A stretch of DNA of 64,000 bases, from the NCBI GenBank assembly GCA_023386645.1, contig JAEWJI010000039.1, positions 1-64,000 of the forward strand. Reading direction: 5' to 3'. The notes under the pieces were generated by a model that saw only the letters and a list, made by a program, of their open reading frames with translations, was not told the DNA's origin and ran no database searches. The position numbers and the translations under genes were made by a program. Within the stretch, counting starts at the first letter, position 1, and each line of letters begins with the position of its first letter. This document shows, one piece after another, positions 37,962 through 46,351 of this stretch. This stretch comes from Pseudomonadota bacterium (lineage in GTDB: Bacteria; Pseudomonadota; Alphaproteobacteria; Caulobacterales; Caulobacteraceae).

Positions 37962-39260
37962 TCAGCGCGACTGGATCGGCACGTAGTCCCGCTCAGTGGG
38001 GCCGGTGTAGAGCTGGCGGGGGCGGCCGATCTTCTGGCTCGGGTCTTCCATCATCTCCTGCCACTGGGCGATCCAGCCGACGGTTCGGGCCAGGGCGAAC
38101 AGGACGGTGAACATGGTGGTCGGGAAGCCCATCGCCGAAAGGGTGATGCCGGAATAGAAGTCCACGTTCGGGAACAGCTTGCGCTCGATGAAATATTCGT
38201 CGCTCAGGGCCACGCGCTCGAGCTCGCGAGCGACCTGCAGCAGCGGATCGTTCGGATCGCCCACCGCATCCAGCACCTCATAGGCCGACTGCTGCATCAC
38301 CTTGGCGCGCGGGTCGTAGTTCTTGTACACGCGGTGGCCGAAGCCCATTAGCTTGTATTTCTTGGCCTTCACCCCCTCGATGAACTCGGGGATCCGCTCC
38401 GGCGTGCCGATCTCCTTCAGCATGGTCAGCGCCTCTTCGTTGGCGCCGCCATGCGACGGGCCCCACAGACAGGCGATGCCGGCGGCGATACAGGCGAAGG
38501 GATTGGCGCCCGAAGAACCCGCAAGACGCACGGTCGAGGTCGACGCGTTCTGCTCGTGGTCGGCGTGCAGGATGAAGATGCGGTCCATGGCGCGGGCCAG
38601 GATCGGGTTCACCTCATAGTCCTCGGCCGGCACGGCGAAGCACATGCGCAGGAAGTTCTCGGCGTAGGTCAGGTCGTTGCGCGGCGACACGAACGGCTGG
38701 CCGATGTGGTATTTGTAGGCGCGGGCCGCGATGGTCGGCATCTTGGCGATCAGGCGGATGGCCGAGATGTTGCGCTGGACCGGGTCGTGGATGTCCAGGC
38801 TGTCGTGGTAGAAGGCCGACAGGGCTCCTACCGTGCCGACCATGATCGCCATCGGGTGAGCGTCGCGGCGGAAACCCTCGAAGAAGCGGTCGAACTGCGA
38901 ATGCAGCATGGTGTGCATGGTGATCGAGCGCTCGAAGGCCTCGTATTCCGAGGCGGTCGGCAGTTCGCCGTGCAGCAGAAGGTGGCAGACCTCGACGAAG
39001 TTCGACTTCGAGGCCAGCTGGTCGATTGGATAGCCGCGATGCAGCAGCACGCCGGCATCGCCGTCGATGTAGGTCAGGGCGCTCTCGCACGCCGCCGTTG
39101 AGGTGAAGCCCGGATCATAGGTGAAGGCGTCGGTGGCGCCGTACAGCTTGCGGATATCGATGACGTCAGGGCCGGTGGAGCCTGAGAGGACAGGCAGTTC
39201 GACGGTCTTGCCGGCGTAGTTGAGGGTGGCCGATCCGGCGGATTTCACGGCGTCAGTCAT
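37962..39260 (-). CDS. gltA: Citrate synthase
   Basis: Condenses oxaloacetate and acetyl-CoA at the entry of the TCA cycle. The 432-residue protein is the hexameric NADH-sensitive type II form. Catalytic residues lie in LHADHEQNAST (His), the MGFGHRVYKNYDPRA loop (His) and the later NVDFYSG (Asp). An N-terminal beta domain (TLNYAGKTVELPVL) precedes the core. It is the last gene of the gltX-gltA arrangement and has a leader of at least 60 bases before the gltX stop. Confidence 0.97.
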   Translation of the reverse strand: MTDAVKSAGSATLNYAGKTVELPVLSGSTGPDVIDIRKLYGATDAFTYDPGFTSTAACESALTYIDGDAGVLLHRGYPIDQLASKSNFVEVCHLLLHGELPTASEYEAFERSITMHTMLHSQFDRFFEGFRRDAHPMAIMVGTVGALSAFYHDSLDIHDPVQRNISAIRLIAKMPTIAARAYKYHIGQPFVSPRNDLTYAENFLRMCFAVPAEDYEVNPILARAMDRIFILHADHEQNASTSTVRLAGSSGANPFACIAAGIACLWGPSHGGANEEALTMLKEIGTPERIPEFIEGVKAKKYKLMGFGHRVYKNYDPRAKVMQQSAYEVLDAVGDPNDPLLQVARELERVALSDEYFIERKLFPNVDFYSGITLSAMGFPTTMFTVLFALARTVGWIAQWQEMMEDPSQKIGRPRQLYTGPTERDYVPIQSR

Positions 39261-39327
39261 GGCGTTTCGGCCTTCTCTCTTGGGGGAGGGGCGCAGGCGA
39301 CGGATCCGCCACCGCGCTTATGTCGGA

Positions 39328-40740
39328 TCACTTAATGTGTTGCAGCGCGTCATCCAAGCGCCCGAGGCTTTCTTCGCGCCCAAGGGCCGCCAGGATCCGG
39401 GCGATATCCGGCGAGGGGCGGCCGCCGGTCAGGGCGGCGCGGGCGACGGGGCCGATCTTGCCGAAGCCGACACCCTCTTCCTCGGCGAAGGCCTTGAGCT
39501 CGGCCTCAAGGGCGAAGACATCCCAACTCTGGAACAGCGCCAGGCGATCGCGCAACCTGGCCAGGCGCTCGCCGCCTTCGCCCGACAGCTGACCGCGCGC
39601 CTTGTCGTCCAGCGCCAGCGGGCGGGCGGCGAGCGCGAAGGCCGCCTGGTCGGCGAGCTCCAACAGAGTCTTCGCCCGGTCCTTGATGAAGGGAATGGCC
39701 TGGGTCAGCCGGGTCTCATCGTCCGGCCCGACCGTGCCCTCGCGCGCCAGGATGACGTCGAGCGTCTGCTTGGCCAGGCGATCATCTTCGGCCAGCCGGA
39801 GCCAGTGGGCGTTGACGTGGGCCAGCTTGTCGAAATCCAGCCGGGCCGGAGCCTTGCCCACGCCCGGCAGGTCGAACCATTCCACCGCCTGTTCGTCCGA
39901 GAAGAGCTCCTCGTCTCCATGCGCCCAGCCCAGACGGGCCAGATAATTGCGCATGGCTTCCGGCAGGTAGCCCATCTGGGCGTACTCGTGCACCGCCTGG
40001 GCGCCATGTCGTTTCGACAGCTTGGCGCCGTCAGGGCCGTGGATCAGGGGGATGTGGGCGAAGACCGGGCGAGACCAGTCCAAAGCGTCGTAGATCAGGG
40101 CTTGGCGCGCGGCGTTGTTCAGGTGGTCGTCGCCCCGGATGATGTGGGTGACGCCCATGTCGTGGTCGTCCACCACCACGGCCAAGTTATAGGTGGGGAC
40201 GCCATCCGACCTCAGGATCACGAGGTCATCGAGCGCCGAGGTCTCCCATTCGACGAGGCCTTGGACGGCGTCGTCGACGGCGACCCTGCCCGTTTCCGGC
40301 CTGCGGAAACGGACCGTGTAGGGTTTGGCCTGCTCATCCGCGCCAGCCTCGCGGTCGCGCCACGGAGAAACGAAAGGGCGGCCCTCCGCCCGAGCCTGGT
40401 CGCGCAACGCCCCGGTCTCCTCCGCCGTCAGGTAGTCGCGGTAGGCGTGGCCGGCCGCCAGCAGCTGTTCGGCCACCTCCCGGTGGCGCGCGGCGCGCGA
40501 GAACTGGAAGACGGGTTCTTCGTCGGCGAACAGCTCGAGCCAGCTCAAGCCGTCGAAGATCGCCTTGACGGCTTCGGGCGTCGAGCGCTCCCGATCGGTG
40601 TCCTCGACCCGCACCAGGAACTTGCCGCCCCGGCCCCGCGCATAAAGCCAGTTGAAAAGCGCCGTTCTTGCACCGCCTATGTGCAGATAGCCAGTAGGCG
40701 AGGGCGCGAAGCGGGTGACAACGGGGGCTGATGATTTCAT
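39328..40740 (-). CDS. gltX: Glutamate--tRNA ligase
   Basis: Class I synthetase charging tRNA-Glu (and possibly tRNA-Gln if GatCAB is present). It has 470 residues. The HIGH motif appears as SPTGYLHIGGARTALFN near residue 15 and KMSKS as AKLSKRHGA. The anticodon-binding domain occupies the last third. The ATG at 40740 is preferred over a longer frame since MKSSAPVVTRFAPSPTG is the usual start. The 5' end overlaps the divergent comEC frame if comEC begins at its GTG. Confidence 0.95.
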   Translation of the reverse strand: MKSSAPVVTRFAPSPTGYLHIGGARTALFNWLYARGRGGKFLVRVEDTDRERSTPEAVKAIFDGLSWLELFADEEPVFQFSRAARHREVAEQLLAAGHAYRDYLTAEETGALRDQARAEGRPFVSPWRDREAGADEQAKPYTVRFRRPETGRVAVDDAVQGLVEWETSALDDLVILRSDGVPTYNLAVVVDDHDMGVTHIIRGDDHLNNAARQALIYDALDWSRPVFAHIPLIHGPDGAKLSKRHGAQAVHEYAQMGYLPEAMRNYLARLGWAHGDEELFSDEQAVEWFDLPGVGKAPARLDFDKLAHVNAHWLRLAEDDRLAKQTLDVILAREGTVGPDDETRLTQAIPFIKDRAKTLLELADQAAFALAARPLALDDKARGQLSGEGGERLARLRDRLALFQSWDVFALEAELKAFAEEEGVGFGKIGPVARAALTGGRPSPDIARILAALGREESLGRLDDALQHIK

Positions 40741-42922
40741 CGGGGCAGGGGGATCCTTGCGGCGCGCCCTTATAGCGCCCGAGGAGGCGAATCCCACCCC
40801 GTGGGCCCGGCTGGCGTGGTGGGCGCGCGAACAGGTCGGCCTGCAGATCGATCGCTGGCGATTGTGGGGGCCGGTCGCCTTCGGCGGCGGGTGCGCGACC
40901 TACTTCGCGCTGAAGACCGAACCCGAGGCCTGGCCGCTCCTGCTTGTCGCGGTCGTGGCGGCCGGTCTGTGGTTGGCGGCGCACTGGAGGGGCGCAGCGC
41001 GATGGGCCACCCTGCCGCTGATGCTGGCGGCGGTGTTCGCCCTGGGGCTGGCCGTCGCCAAGCTGCGGTCGGACGCGGTCGCCGCGCCGATCGCTCCGGC
41101 GATGGAGCAGCCGACCGTCATCGAGGGCTGGGTGGTCGACGTCGACAGTCCGGGCGGGTCGGGGGCCAGGGTGGTGATCGCACCGGTCCGTGTGCGCGGG
41201 CTGGCGCCTGAGGATACGCCTGTACGCCTGCGGGCGACGGTGCGCGGCGCGCTGCCTCCGCCCGGAGCGCCGATCCGGCTTTACGCCATTCTCAACCCAC
41301 CGCCCGCCCCGGCTAGCCCCGGCGCCTATGACTTCGGTCGCGGGGCTTATTTCCAGCGGATGGGAGGGGTCGCCTTCGCGCTCGGCCAGACCCGACCGGC
41401 CAACCTGGACGATCCGCCTTGGCCGCTGCGGCTCACCATGGCGGTGAACGGCTTTCGCCACGAGCTGGCGGGCAGGATCGTGCACAGGCTGGGGCCCCGC
41501 ACGGGAGGTGTCGCGGCGGCGATGACGACCGGACAAGAAGCCTGGCTGGAGACTGCCGATGTCGAGGTCATGCGGGACTCAGGCCTAGCGCACATCCTGT
41601 CGATCTCGGGCCTGCACATGGCCGTCGTTGGCGGCTTCGTCTTGTTCGTGGTGCGGTTGGGCGTGGCCGCCTGGCCGTGGCTGGCGCTGAGAGTCCCGGG
41701 CAAAAAGGTCGCCGCGACCGCCGGGCTGATCGCGGTCGGGACCTATCTGGTGGTGTCCGGCTCGCCGCCGCCGGCGGAGCGGGCCGCCATCACGGCGTCC
41801 ATCGCCTTCATCGCCATCCTGCTGAACCGCCAGGCGGTGACCATGCACGCCCTGGCGGTGGCGGCTTTCGCGGTCCTGCTGCTTCAGCCGGAGGCGATCG
41901 TCACGCCGGGCTTCCAGATGTCGTTCGCTGCCACTGCGGCCCTGGTCGCCCTGGTCGAATCCTGGCCGCCGCGGGTGAGCGAGATCTCCGCGCCGTGGCC
42001 GATCCTGGCCGTGCAGCGCACCGGCGCGTGGATCGCGGCTGCCATCGCCGCCAGCCTGGTCGCCGGACTGGCCACGGGGCCCTTCGCCATGCAGCACTTC
42101 AACCGGACGGCGGTCTACGGCCTGCTCGCCAACCTGGCGACGGCGGCCATGTCGGACTTTCTGATTATGCCGGCCCTGGCGGTGGGCGCGCTGCTGGAAA
42201 CGATCGGTCTGGGTGGACCCTTCCTGTGGCTGGCGGGGCAGGGGATCGGCCTGATGCTGGCGGTGGGCGAATGGACCGCAAACCTGCCGGGAGCCGTGCG
42301 CACCGTTGCGAGCGCGCCGGGTTTCACCCTGCCAATCGCCTTCCTCGGCGTGCTGTTCGTCTGCCTGTGGCGGGGACGGCTGCGCTGGCTGGGCCTGCCG
42401 TTCGCGGCGGCGGTGATGCTGTGGCCGCGAACGACGGCGCCTGATCTCTGGATCGGCGATGCGGGCGTAAACGGGGCCTGGGTCGAAGAAGGTCGCGCTG
42501 CCGTCATGCGACCGGTCGGCGACTTCGCGGTCGATGTCTGGTCAAGGCGTTGGGGACTGCAAGCCGAGTTGCGGCCGGCCGAGGGGTGGACCTGCACGCG
42601 TTTCTCCTGCGCACCGACGGTTGCCGGGAGCGCGCCCCTGGCCCTGTGGTGGGGCAAACGCGCGCCGTCGCTGGAACAGGTCTCCGCCCTGTGCATGTCC
42701 GCGCCGGTGATCAGCGTGCGCGCAGTGGTCTCGGACCTCCCGGCGGCCTGCGCGGACCGGCTGGTGCTCGACGCAATCGACTACCGACGTCGTGGCGCGG
42801 TGGAGCTGTGGCGTGAGGATGGCGGTTGGCGCGCCCTGTGGTCAGCCGATGTGCGGGGGCAGCGGCCGTGGAGCCGCTACGGTGACGCCGAGGCGCCAGA
42901 CCTCAGTGGTATCGGCGGATGA
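40715..42922 (+). CDS. comEC: ComEC/Rec2 family DNA-uptake channel protein
   Basis: Inner-membrane channel for single-stranded DNA entry in natural transformation; its role in this organism is inferred. The 735-residue protein has two or three N-terminal helices, a DUF4131-type OB-like region (about 130-215) and a Competence domain with about ten helices, including HILSISGLHMAVVGG. The C-terminal region retains LWIGDAGVNGAWV but lacks an obvious HxHxDH zinc site, so the metallo-beta-lactamase part seems degenerate. The start is uncertain: GTG 40715 would overlap gltX head-to-head by 26 bases, and TTG 40757 avoids this. The 3' end overlaps lexA. Confidence 0.88.
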   Translation: MTTGADDFIGAGGSLRRALIAPEEANPTPWARLAWWAREQVGLQIDRWRLWGPVAFGGGCATYFALKTEPEAWPLLLVAVVAAGLWLAAHWRGAARWATLPLMLAAVFALGLAVAKLRSDAVAAPIAPAMEQPTVIEGWVVDVDSPGGSGARVVIAPVRVRGLAPEDTPVRLRATVRGALPPPGAPIRLYAILNPPPAPASPGAYDFGRGAYFQRMGGVAFALGQTRPANLDDPPWPLRLTMAVNGFRHELAGRIVHRLGPRTGGVAAAMTTGQEAWLETADVEVMRDSGLAHILSISGLHMAVVGGFVLFVVRLGVAAWPWLALRVPGKKVAATAGLIAVGTYLVVSGSPPPAERAAITASIAFIAILLNRQAVTMHALAVAAFAVLLLQPEAIVTPGFQMSFAATAALVALVESWPPRVSEISAPWPILAVQRTGAWIAAAIAASLVAGLATGPFAMQHFNRTAVYGLLANLATAAMSDFLIMPALAVGALLETIGLGGPFLWLAGQGIGLMLAVGEWTANLPGAVRTVASAPGFTLPIAFLGVLFVCLWRGRLRWLGLPFAAAVMLWPRTTAPDLWIGDAGVNGAWVEEGRAAVMRPVGDFAVDVWSRRWGLQAELRPAEGWTCTRFSCAPTVAGSAPLALWWGKRAPSLEQVSALCMSAPVISVRAVVSDLPAACADRLVLDAIDYRRRGAVELWREDGGWRALWSADVRGQRPWSRYGDAEAPDLSGIGG

Positions 42923-43598
42923 GCCCGACTAACCGCCCCTGAACCGCGACCTGATCCGGGCCGAAGATGCGGGTCTCGTAGTTCCGGTTGGCGGGCTCCA
43001 GCGCGATCGAAGCGCCCTTCTTCCTCAAACGCTTGAGAGTCGCTTCCTCGCCTTCCACGAGAGCCACGACGATCTCACCGGACGACGCGGTGTCGGTCTT
43101 GCGGATGACCACCAGGTCGCCGTTAAGGATCCCCGCCTCGATCATCGAATCGCCCTCGATCTCGAGCATGTAGTGCTCGCCCGAGCCGAGCATGGCCTCG
43201 GGCACCGGCAGGCGTTCCTTCTCGTGCTCGATGGCCGCGATCGGGGTGCCGGCCGCGATCTTGCCCAGCAAAGGCAGTTCGCGAATGTCGTTGGCGGGTT
43301 CGACCGGAAGGGGTCGTCCTCCGCCCTCGATCACATCCGGACGGAATGGCTGACGTCCGCCGCGCGGGGCGGAGGCCGTGGCCTGTTCCGGCAGCTTCAT
43401 GACCTCCAGCGCCCGGGCCCGGTGCGCCAGGCGCCGGATGAAGCCCCGCTCCTCCAGAGCCGTGATCAGTCGGTGGATCCCCGACTTGGAAGCTAGATCC
43501 AGGGCCTCCTTCATCTCATCGAACGAGGGAGAGACGCCGGTCTCCTTGATCCGTTCATGGATGAACATCAGGAGCTCGTGCTGTTTCCTGGTGAGCAT
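42903..43598 (-). CDS. lexA: LexA repressor
   Basis: SOS regulator and self-cleaving protease. The 231-residue protein has an N-terminal winged helix (LTRKQHELLMFIHERI, SKSGIHRLITALEERGFI), a linker, and the S24 protease domain. The cleavage site Ala-Gly is in KIAAGTPIAA, the nucleophile Ser in EGDSMIEAGI and the general-base Lys in EEATLKRLR. The upstream region has two GAAC/GTTC-N7 operators, so it is autoregulated. Its last 20 bases overlap the end of convergent comEC. Confidence 0.97.
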   Translation of the reverse strand: MLTRKQHELLMFIHERIKETGVSPSFDEMKEALDLASKSGIHRLITALEERGFIRRLAHRARALEVMKLPEQATASAPRGGRQPFRPDVIEGGGRPLPVEPANDIRELPLLGKIAAGTPIAAIEHEKERLPVPEAMLGSGEHYMLEIEGDSMIEAGILNGDLVVIRKTDTASSGEIVVALVEGEEATLKRLRKKGASIALEPANRNYETRIFGPDQVAVQGRLVGLIRRYH

Positions 43599-43615
43599 GG
43601 CGGGACCGACTTCCG

Positions 43616-43630
43616 GAACAAGGCGTGAAC
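43616..43630 (-). promoter_or_regulatory. LexA operator proximal to lexA
   Basis: Plus-strand GAAC-AAGGCGT-GAAC is an exact GAAC-N7-GAAC repeat, 18 bases before the lexA start. Read on the lexA strand it is GTTC-N7-GTTC, so it is in the opposite orientation to the distal operator. Confidence 0.75.
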
Positions 43631-43640
43631 TGATGCCTGT

Positions 43641-43655
43641 GTTCTGTAAGTGTTC
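43641..43655 (-). promoter_or_regulatory. LexA operator distal to lexA, overlapping the -10 box
   Basis: Plus-strand GTTC-TGTAAGT-GTTC is an exact operator; on the lexA strand it reads GAAC-N7-GAAC with its second half inside the -10 hexamer. Binding here should repress lexA transcription. Confidence 0.85.
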
Positions 43656-43669
43656 TTGCCTAATGTCAA
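43641..43669 (-). promoter_or_regulatory. lexA promoter
   Basis: On the minus strand TTGACA (43669-43664) and CAGAAC (43646-43641) are 17 bases apart. The -35 box overlaps the trpC stop codon, so lexA has its own promoter within the end of the trp unit. The layout is the same as at the sidA-like promoter. Confidence 0.65.
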
Positions 43670-44463
43670 CTTAACGCCAGCAGGGCCTCGGTCGCGCCTT
43701 GGACGTCCGCCTGGCGCATCAGGCTTTCGCCGACCAGCACGGCCTGGGCGTGGGCGCCGGAGACGCGCAGCACATCATCCGGTGTGAATATTCCGCTTTC
43801 GGAAACGAGTAGCGCACGCACCGGGCTGAGCATGGCCAGGCGCTCGGTCGTGTCCAGATCGACATCGAACGTGCGGAGCGACCGGTTGTTCACCCCCACC
43901 AGATCGGCGTCGAGCGCGCAGGCGCGGGCCATCTCGTGCTCGTCGTGGGTCTCGATCAGGGCGTCCATGCCGAATCGCTGGGCTTCGGCCAGCAACTCGG
44001 CCGCCAGGACGTCATCCACCATGGCCAGTATGATCAGGATGCAGTCCGCCCCCAGGGCCCGGCTCTCGGCCACCTGCCATGGATCGACCAGAAATTCCTT
44101 GCGCAAGCAGGGCAGGCTGGTCGCGACGCGAGCCTCGACCAGATAGGCGTCGTCGCCCTGGAAGCTGGGGCCGTCGGTCAGGACCGACAGGCAGGTCGCC
44201 CCGCCGCTCTCGTAGGCGCGCGCGAGCGCCGGGGGATCGAAATCCGGACGAATCAGGCCCTTGGAGGGGCTCGCCTTCTTGATCTCGGCGATCAGGGCGG
44301 GCCGGCCGGTGTCCTCGAAGCGTTGCTGAAGCGCCGCGCGAAAGCCTCGAGGTGAAGACGCTTCTGTGGCGCGCGCCTCGATGGTGTCCTGGGTGATGAT
44401 CGCCTTTCGAGCGGCCACCTCCTCTCGCTTGTAGGCGGCGATGCGGGCGAGGATGTCTGTCAT
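43666..44463 (-). CDS. trpC: Indole-3-glycerol phosphate synthase
   Basis: Converts CdRP to indole-3-glycerol phosphate in tryptophan synthesis. The 265-residue TIM barrel has the catalytic lysine in IAEIKKASPSKG, CLRKEFLVDPWQV and the phosphate-binding VGVNNRSLRTFDVD and SESGI. Its ATG overlaps the trpD stop (ATGA). In many alphaproteobacteria moaC and moeA follow trpC; here lexA follows directly. Confidence 0.96.
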   Translation of the reverse strand: MTDILARIAAYKREEVAARKAIITQDTIEARATEASSPRGFRAALQQRFEDTGRPALIAEIKKASPSKGLIRPDFDPPALARAYESGGATCLSVLTDGPSFQGDDAYLVEARVATSLPCLRKEFLVDPWQVAESRALGADCILIILAMVDDVLAAELLAEAQRFGMDALIETHDEHEMARACALDADLVGVNNRSLRTFDVDLDTTERLAMLSPVRALLVSESGIFTPDDVLRVSGAHAQAVLVGESLMRQADVQGATEALLALS

Positions 44464-45491
44464 CGGGTCGACGCCTCGGGGTCGGAGGTGATTCGGGCGA
44501 GCGCCTCGAGAGCCGCCCGCGCCTTGCCCCCGTCGATGGCGTGCGCCGCGATTTCGACACCCGCTTTCAACGTCTCGACCCGCTCAGCGACCACCAGGGC
44601 CGCCGCCGCGTTCAGCAGGACGATATCGCGATAGGGACCGGCTTCGCCTTCCAGCAGGGCCGTCAGCGCCCGTGCGTTGGCTTCCGGATCGCCCCCGCGC
44701 AGATCGTCCAGCGTGGCGCGCGGGATCCCTGCGTCCTCGGGTGTCACCGTGAACCGGCGAACGACGCCGTCTCGCCACTCCGCGACCTCGCTGGGACCAG
44801 ACGTGGTCAGTTCGTCGAGGCCCTGGCCATGCACCGTCCAGGCCCTGCGGGCGCCGAGCCGGCCAAGGACCTCCGCGAGGGGCTCCAGCAGGCGGGGATC
44901 GTAGACGCCCATGACCTGCCGATTGGCTCCGGCCGGATTGCTCAGCGGTCCCAACAGGTTGAAGATGGTCCTGAAACCGATCTCCGAGCGGATCGGGCCG
45001 ACGTGGCGCATGGCGCCGTGGTATGCGGGGGCGAACAGGAAGCAGATTCCCGCCTCGTCGAGGGCCCGCCGCTGACGCTCTGGTCCGGCATGCAGGTGGA
45101 TCCCGAGATGGGCCAGCACATCGGATGAGCCAGATCGCGAACTCAGCGCCCGGTTGCCGTGTTTTGCGACCTTCAGCCCCGCGCCCGCCAGCACCAGGGC
45201 GGCGGCGGTCGAGATGTTGAAGGTGTGCTGGCCGTCGCCGCCGGTGCCGCAGGTGTCGATGACCTCATAAGGGTGATCAAGCGTGAGGGCCGCGTCGCGC
45301 ATCGCGCCAGCGAAGGCGGCGATCTCGTCTACCGTCTCGCCGCGCATCCGCATGGCGGTGACGGCCGCCGCGACCTGGGCCGGCGTCGGCTCACCACGCA
45401 AACAGGCCGCGAAGAAGTCGTGCGCCTGACCGGCCGACAGCGGACGACCTTCGACCAGGCGCCCGAGCAGCGTACGGAAGTCTTCGGACAC
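44460..45491 (-). CDS. trpD: Anthranilate phosphoribosyltransferase
   Basis: Adds phosphoribosyl to anthranilate. The 343-residue protein has the PRPP loop DTCGTGGDGQHTFNISTAAA, KHGNRALSSRSGSSDVL and NPAGANRQVMGVYD, matching the family. It starts three bases after trpG and overlaps trpC, forming a trpGDC unit. Confidence 0.96.
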   Translation of the reverse strand: MSEDFRTLLGRLVEGRPLSAGQAHDFFAACLRGEPTPAQVAAAVTAMRMRGETVDEIAAFAGAMRDAALTLDHPYEVIDTCGTGGDGQHTFNISTAAALVLAGAGLKVAKHGNRALSSRSGSSDVLAHLGIHLHAGPERQRRALDEAGICFLFAPAYHGAMRHVGPIRSEIGFRTIFNLLGPLSNPAGANRQVMGVYDPRLLEPLAEVLGRLGARRAWTVHGQGLDELTTSGPSEVAEWRDGVVRRFTVTPEDAGIPRATLDDLRGGDPEANARALTALLEGEAGPYRDIVLLNAAAALVVAERVETLKAGVEIAAHAIDGGKARAALEALARITSDPEASTR

Positions 45492-45494
45492 GCT

Positions 45495-46085
45495 TCAGGC
45501 GGCCTTCCGCCGAAGAACGCCGGCGATATCCAGGAAGTTGGCCAGCAAATCGTGACCATGCTCGGTTGCGATCGATTCCGGGTGGAACTGGACGCCATGG
45601 ATGGGGCGCGAGCGGTGGCTAAGGCCCATGATCTCCCCGTCCTCGGTCCAGGCCGTGATTTCGAGCGCCTCGGGCAAGTCACCCCGGCGCACCGCCAGAC
45701 TGTGGTAACGCGTCGCCGTGAAGGGCGAGGGGACGCCGCTGAAAACGCCGAGCCCTGCGTGCAGGATGGGCGAGGTCTTGCCGTGCATCAGGCTACGGGC
45801 GCGCACGACCGTGCCTCCGAAGGCCTGGCCGATCGCCTGATGGCCCAGACAGACCCCGAGGATCGGCATGGTTGCGGGCGCCGTTTCGATCAGCTCCAGG
45901 CACACGCCCGCCTGATCCGGCGCGCAGGGCCCAGGGGAGAGCAACACCGCCTGGGGCTTCAGCGCCCAGGCTTCGGCGGCGGTCAGCTCATCGTTGCGCA
46001 CCACATGCGTCGCCGCGCCCAGTTCCGCGAGGTAGTGGACGAGGTTGTAGGTGAAGCTGTCGTAGTTATCGACGACCAGGATCAT
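45495..46085 (-). CDS. trpG: Anthranilate synthase component II (glutamine amidotransferase)
   Basis: Provides ammonia to TrpE. The 196-residue class I amidotransferase has the nucleophile Cys in GVCLGHQAIGQ and the His-Glu pair in VQFHPESIATEHG. It heads trpGDC while trpE is in a separate unit with ppiD. The leader holds a 7-bp inverted repeat (GCCTTGG 46099-46105 with CCAAGGC 46117-46123) and a possible TTGCCG...CTAGAA promoter; I see no Trp-rich leader peptide. Confidence 0.95.
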   Translation of the reverse strand: MILVVDNYDSFTYNLVHYLAELGAATHVVRNDELTAAEAWALKPQAVLLSPGPCAPDQAGVCLELIETAPATMPILGVCLGHQAIGQAFGGTVVRARSLMHGKTSPILHAGLGVFSGVPSPFTATRYHSLAVRRGDLPEALEITAWTEDGEIMGLSHRSRPIHGVQFHPESIATEHGHDLLANFLDIAGVLRRKAA

Positions 46086-46183
46086 TGGCCGCTTCTAGGC
46101 CTTGGGCAGGGCTCCGCCAAGGCGGCAAGGGGGCGTTAACCAACCCGGGTGCTCAATGGATGCGGTTCCGTGGAGTCCGCGTC

Positions 46184-46351
46184 ATGATCGCACCATCCGA
46201 ACGCATCCAGCAGGCCCGAGTCCTCCTCACACCGCCGCCGCCGCGCCGAACGAGCGCCTGGGCTGCCCTCGCCGCCTCGGCGGTGACCGCTACAGGGGCT
46301 GTGCTGATGGCAGTGGCCGTGGTTCTGGGACCGGGCGTCCAGCTTAGTTAG
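46184..46351 (+). CDS. Small hypothetical membrane protein between trpG and trpE
   Basis: A 55-residue frame from ATG 46184 (or 63 residues from ATG 46160) runs opposite to the trp genes. The N-terminal part is polar and Pro/Arg-rich (TPPPPRR); residues about 28-50 form one Ala/Val-rich membrane helix. The last four bases overlap the end of trpE. Shine-Dalgarno evidence is weak and I do not recognise it. The hydrophobic segment in a divergent promoter region makes it a plausible but unproven gene. Confidence 0.4.
   Translation: MIAPSERIQQARVLLTPPPPRRTSAWAALAASAVTATGAVLMAVAVVLGPGVQLS

Noticed and set aside
46099..46123. Inverted repeat in the trpG leader as a tryptophan attenuator
   Set aside because: Only 7 bp, no U-run and no leader peptide with tandem Trp codons was found.
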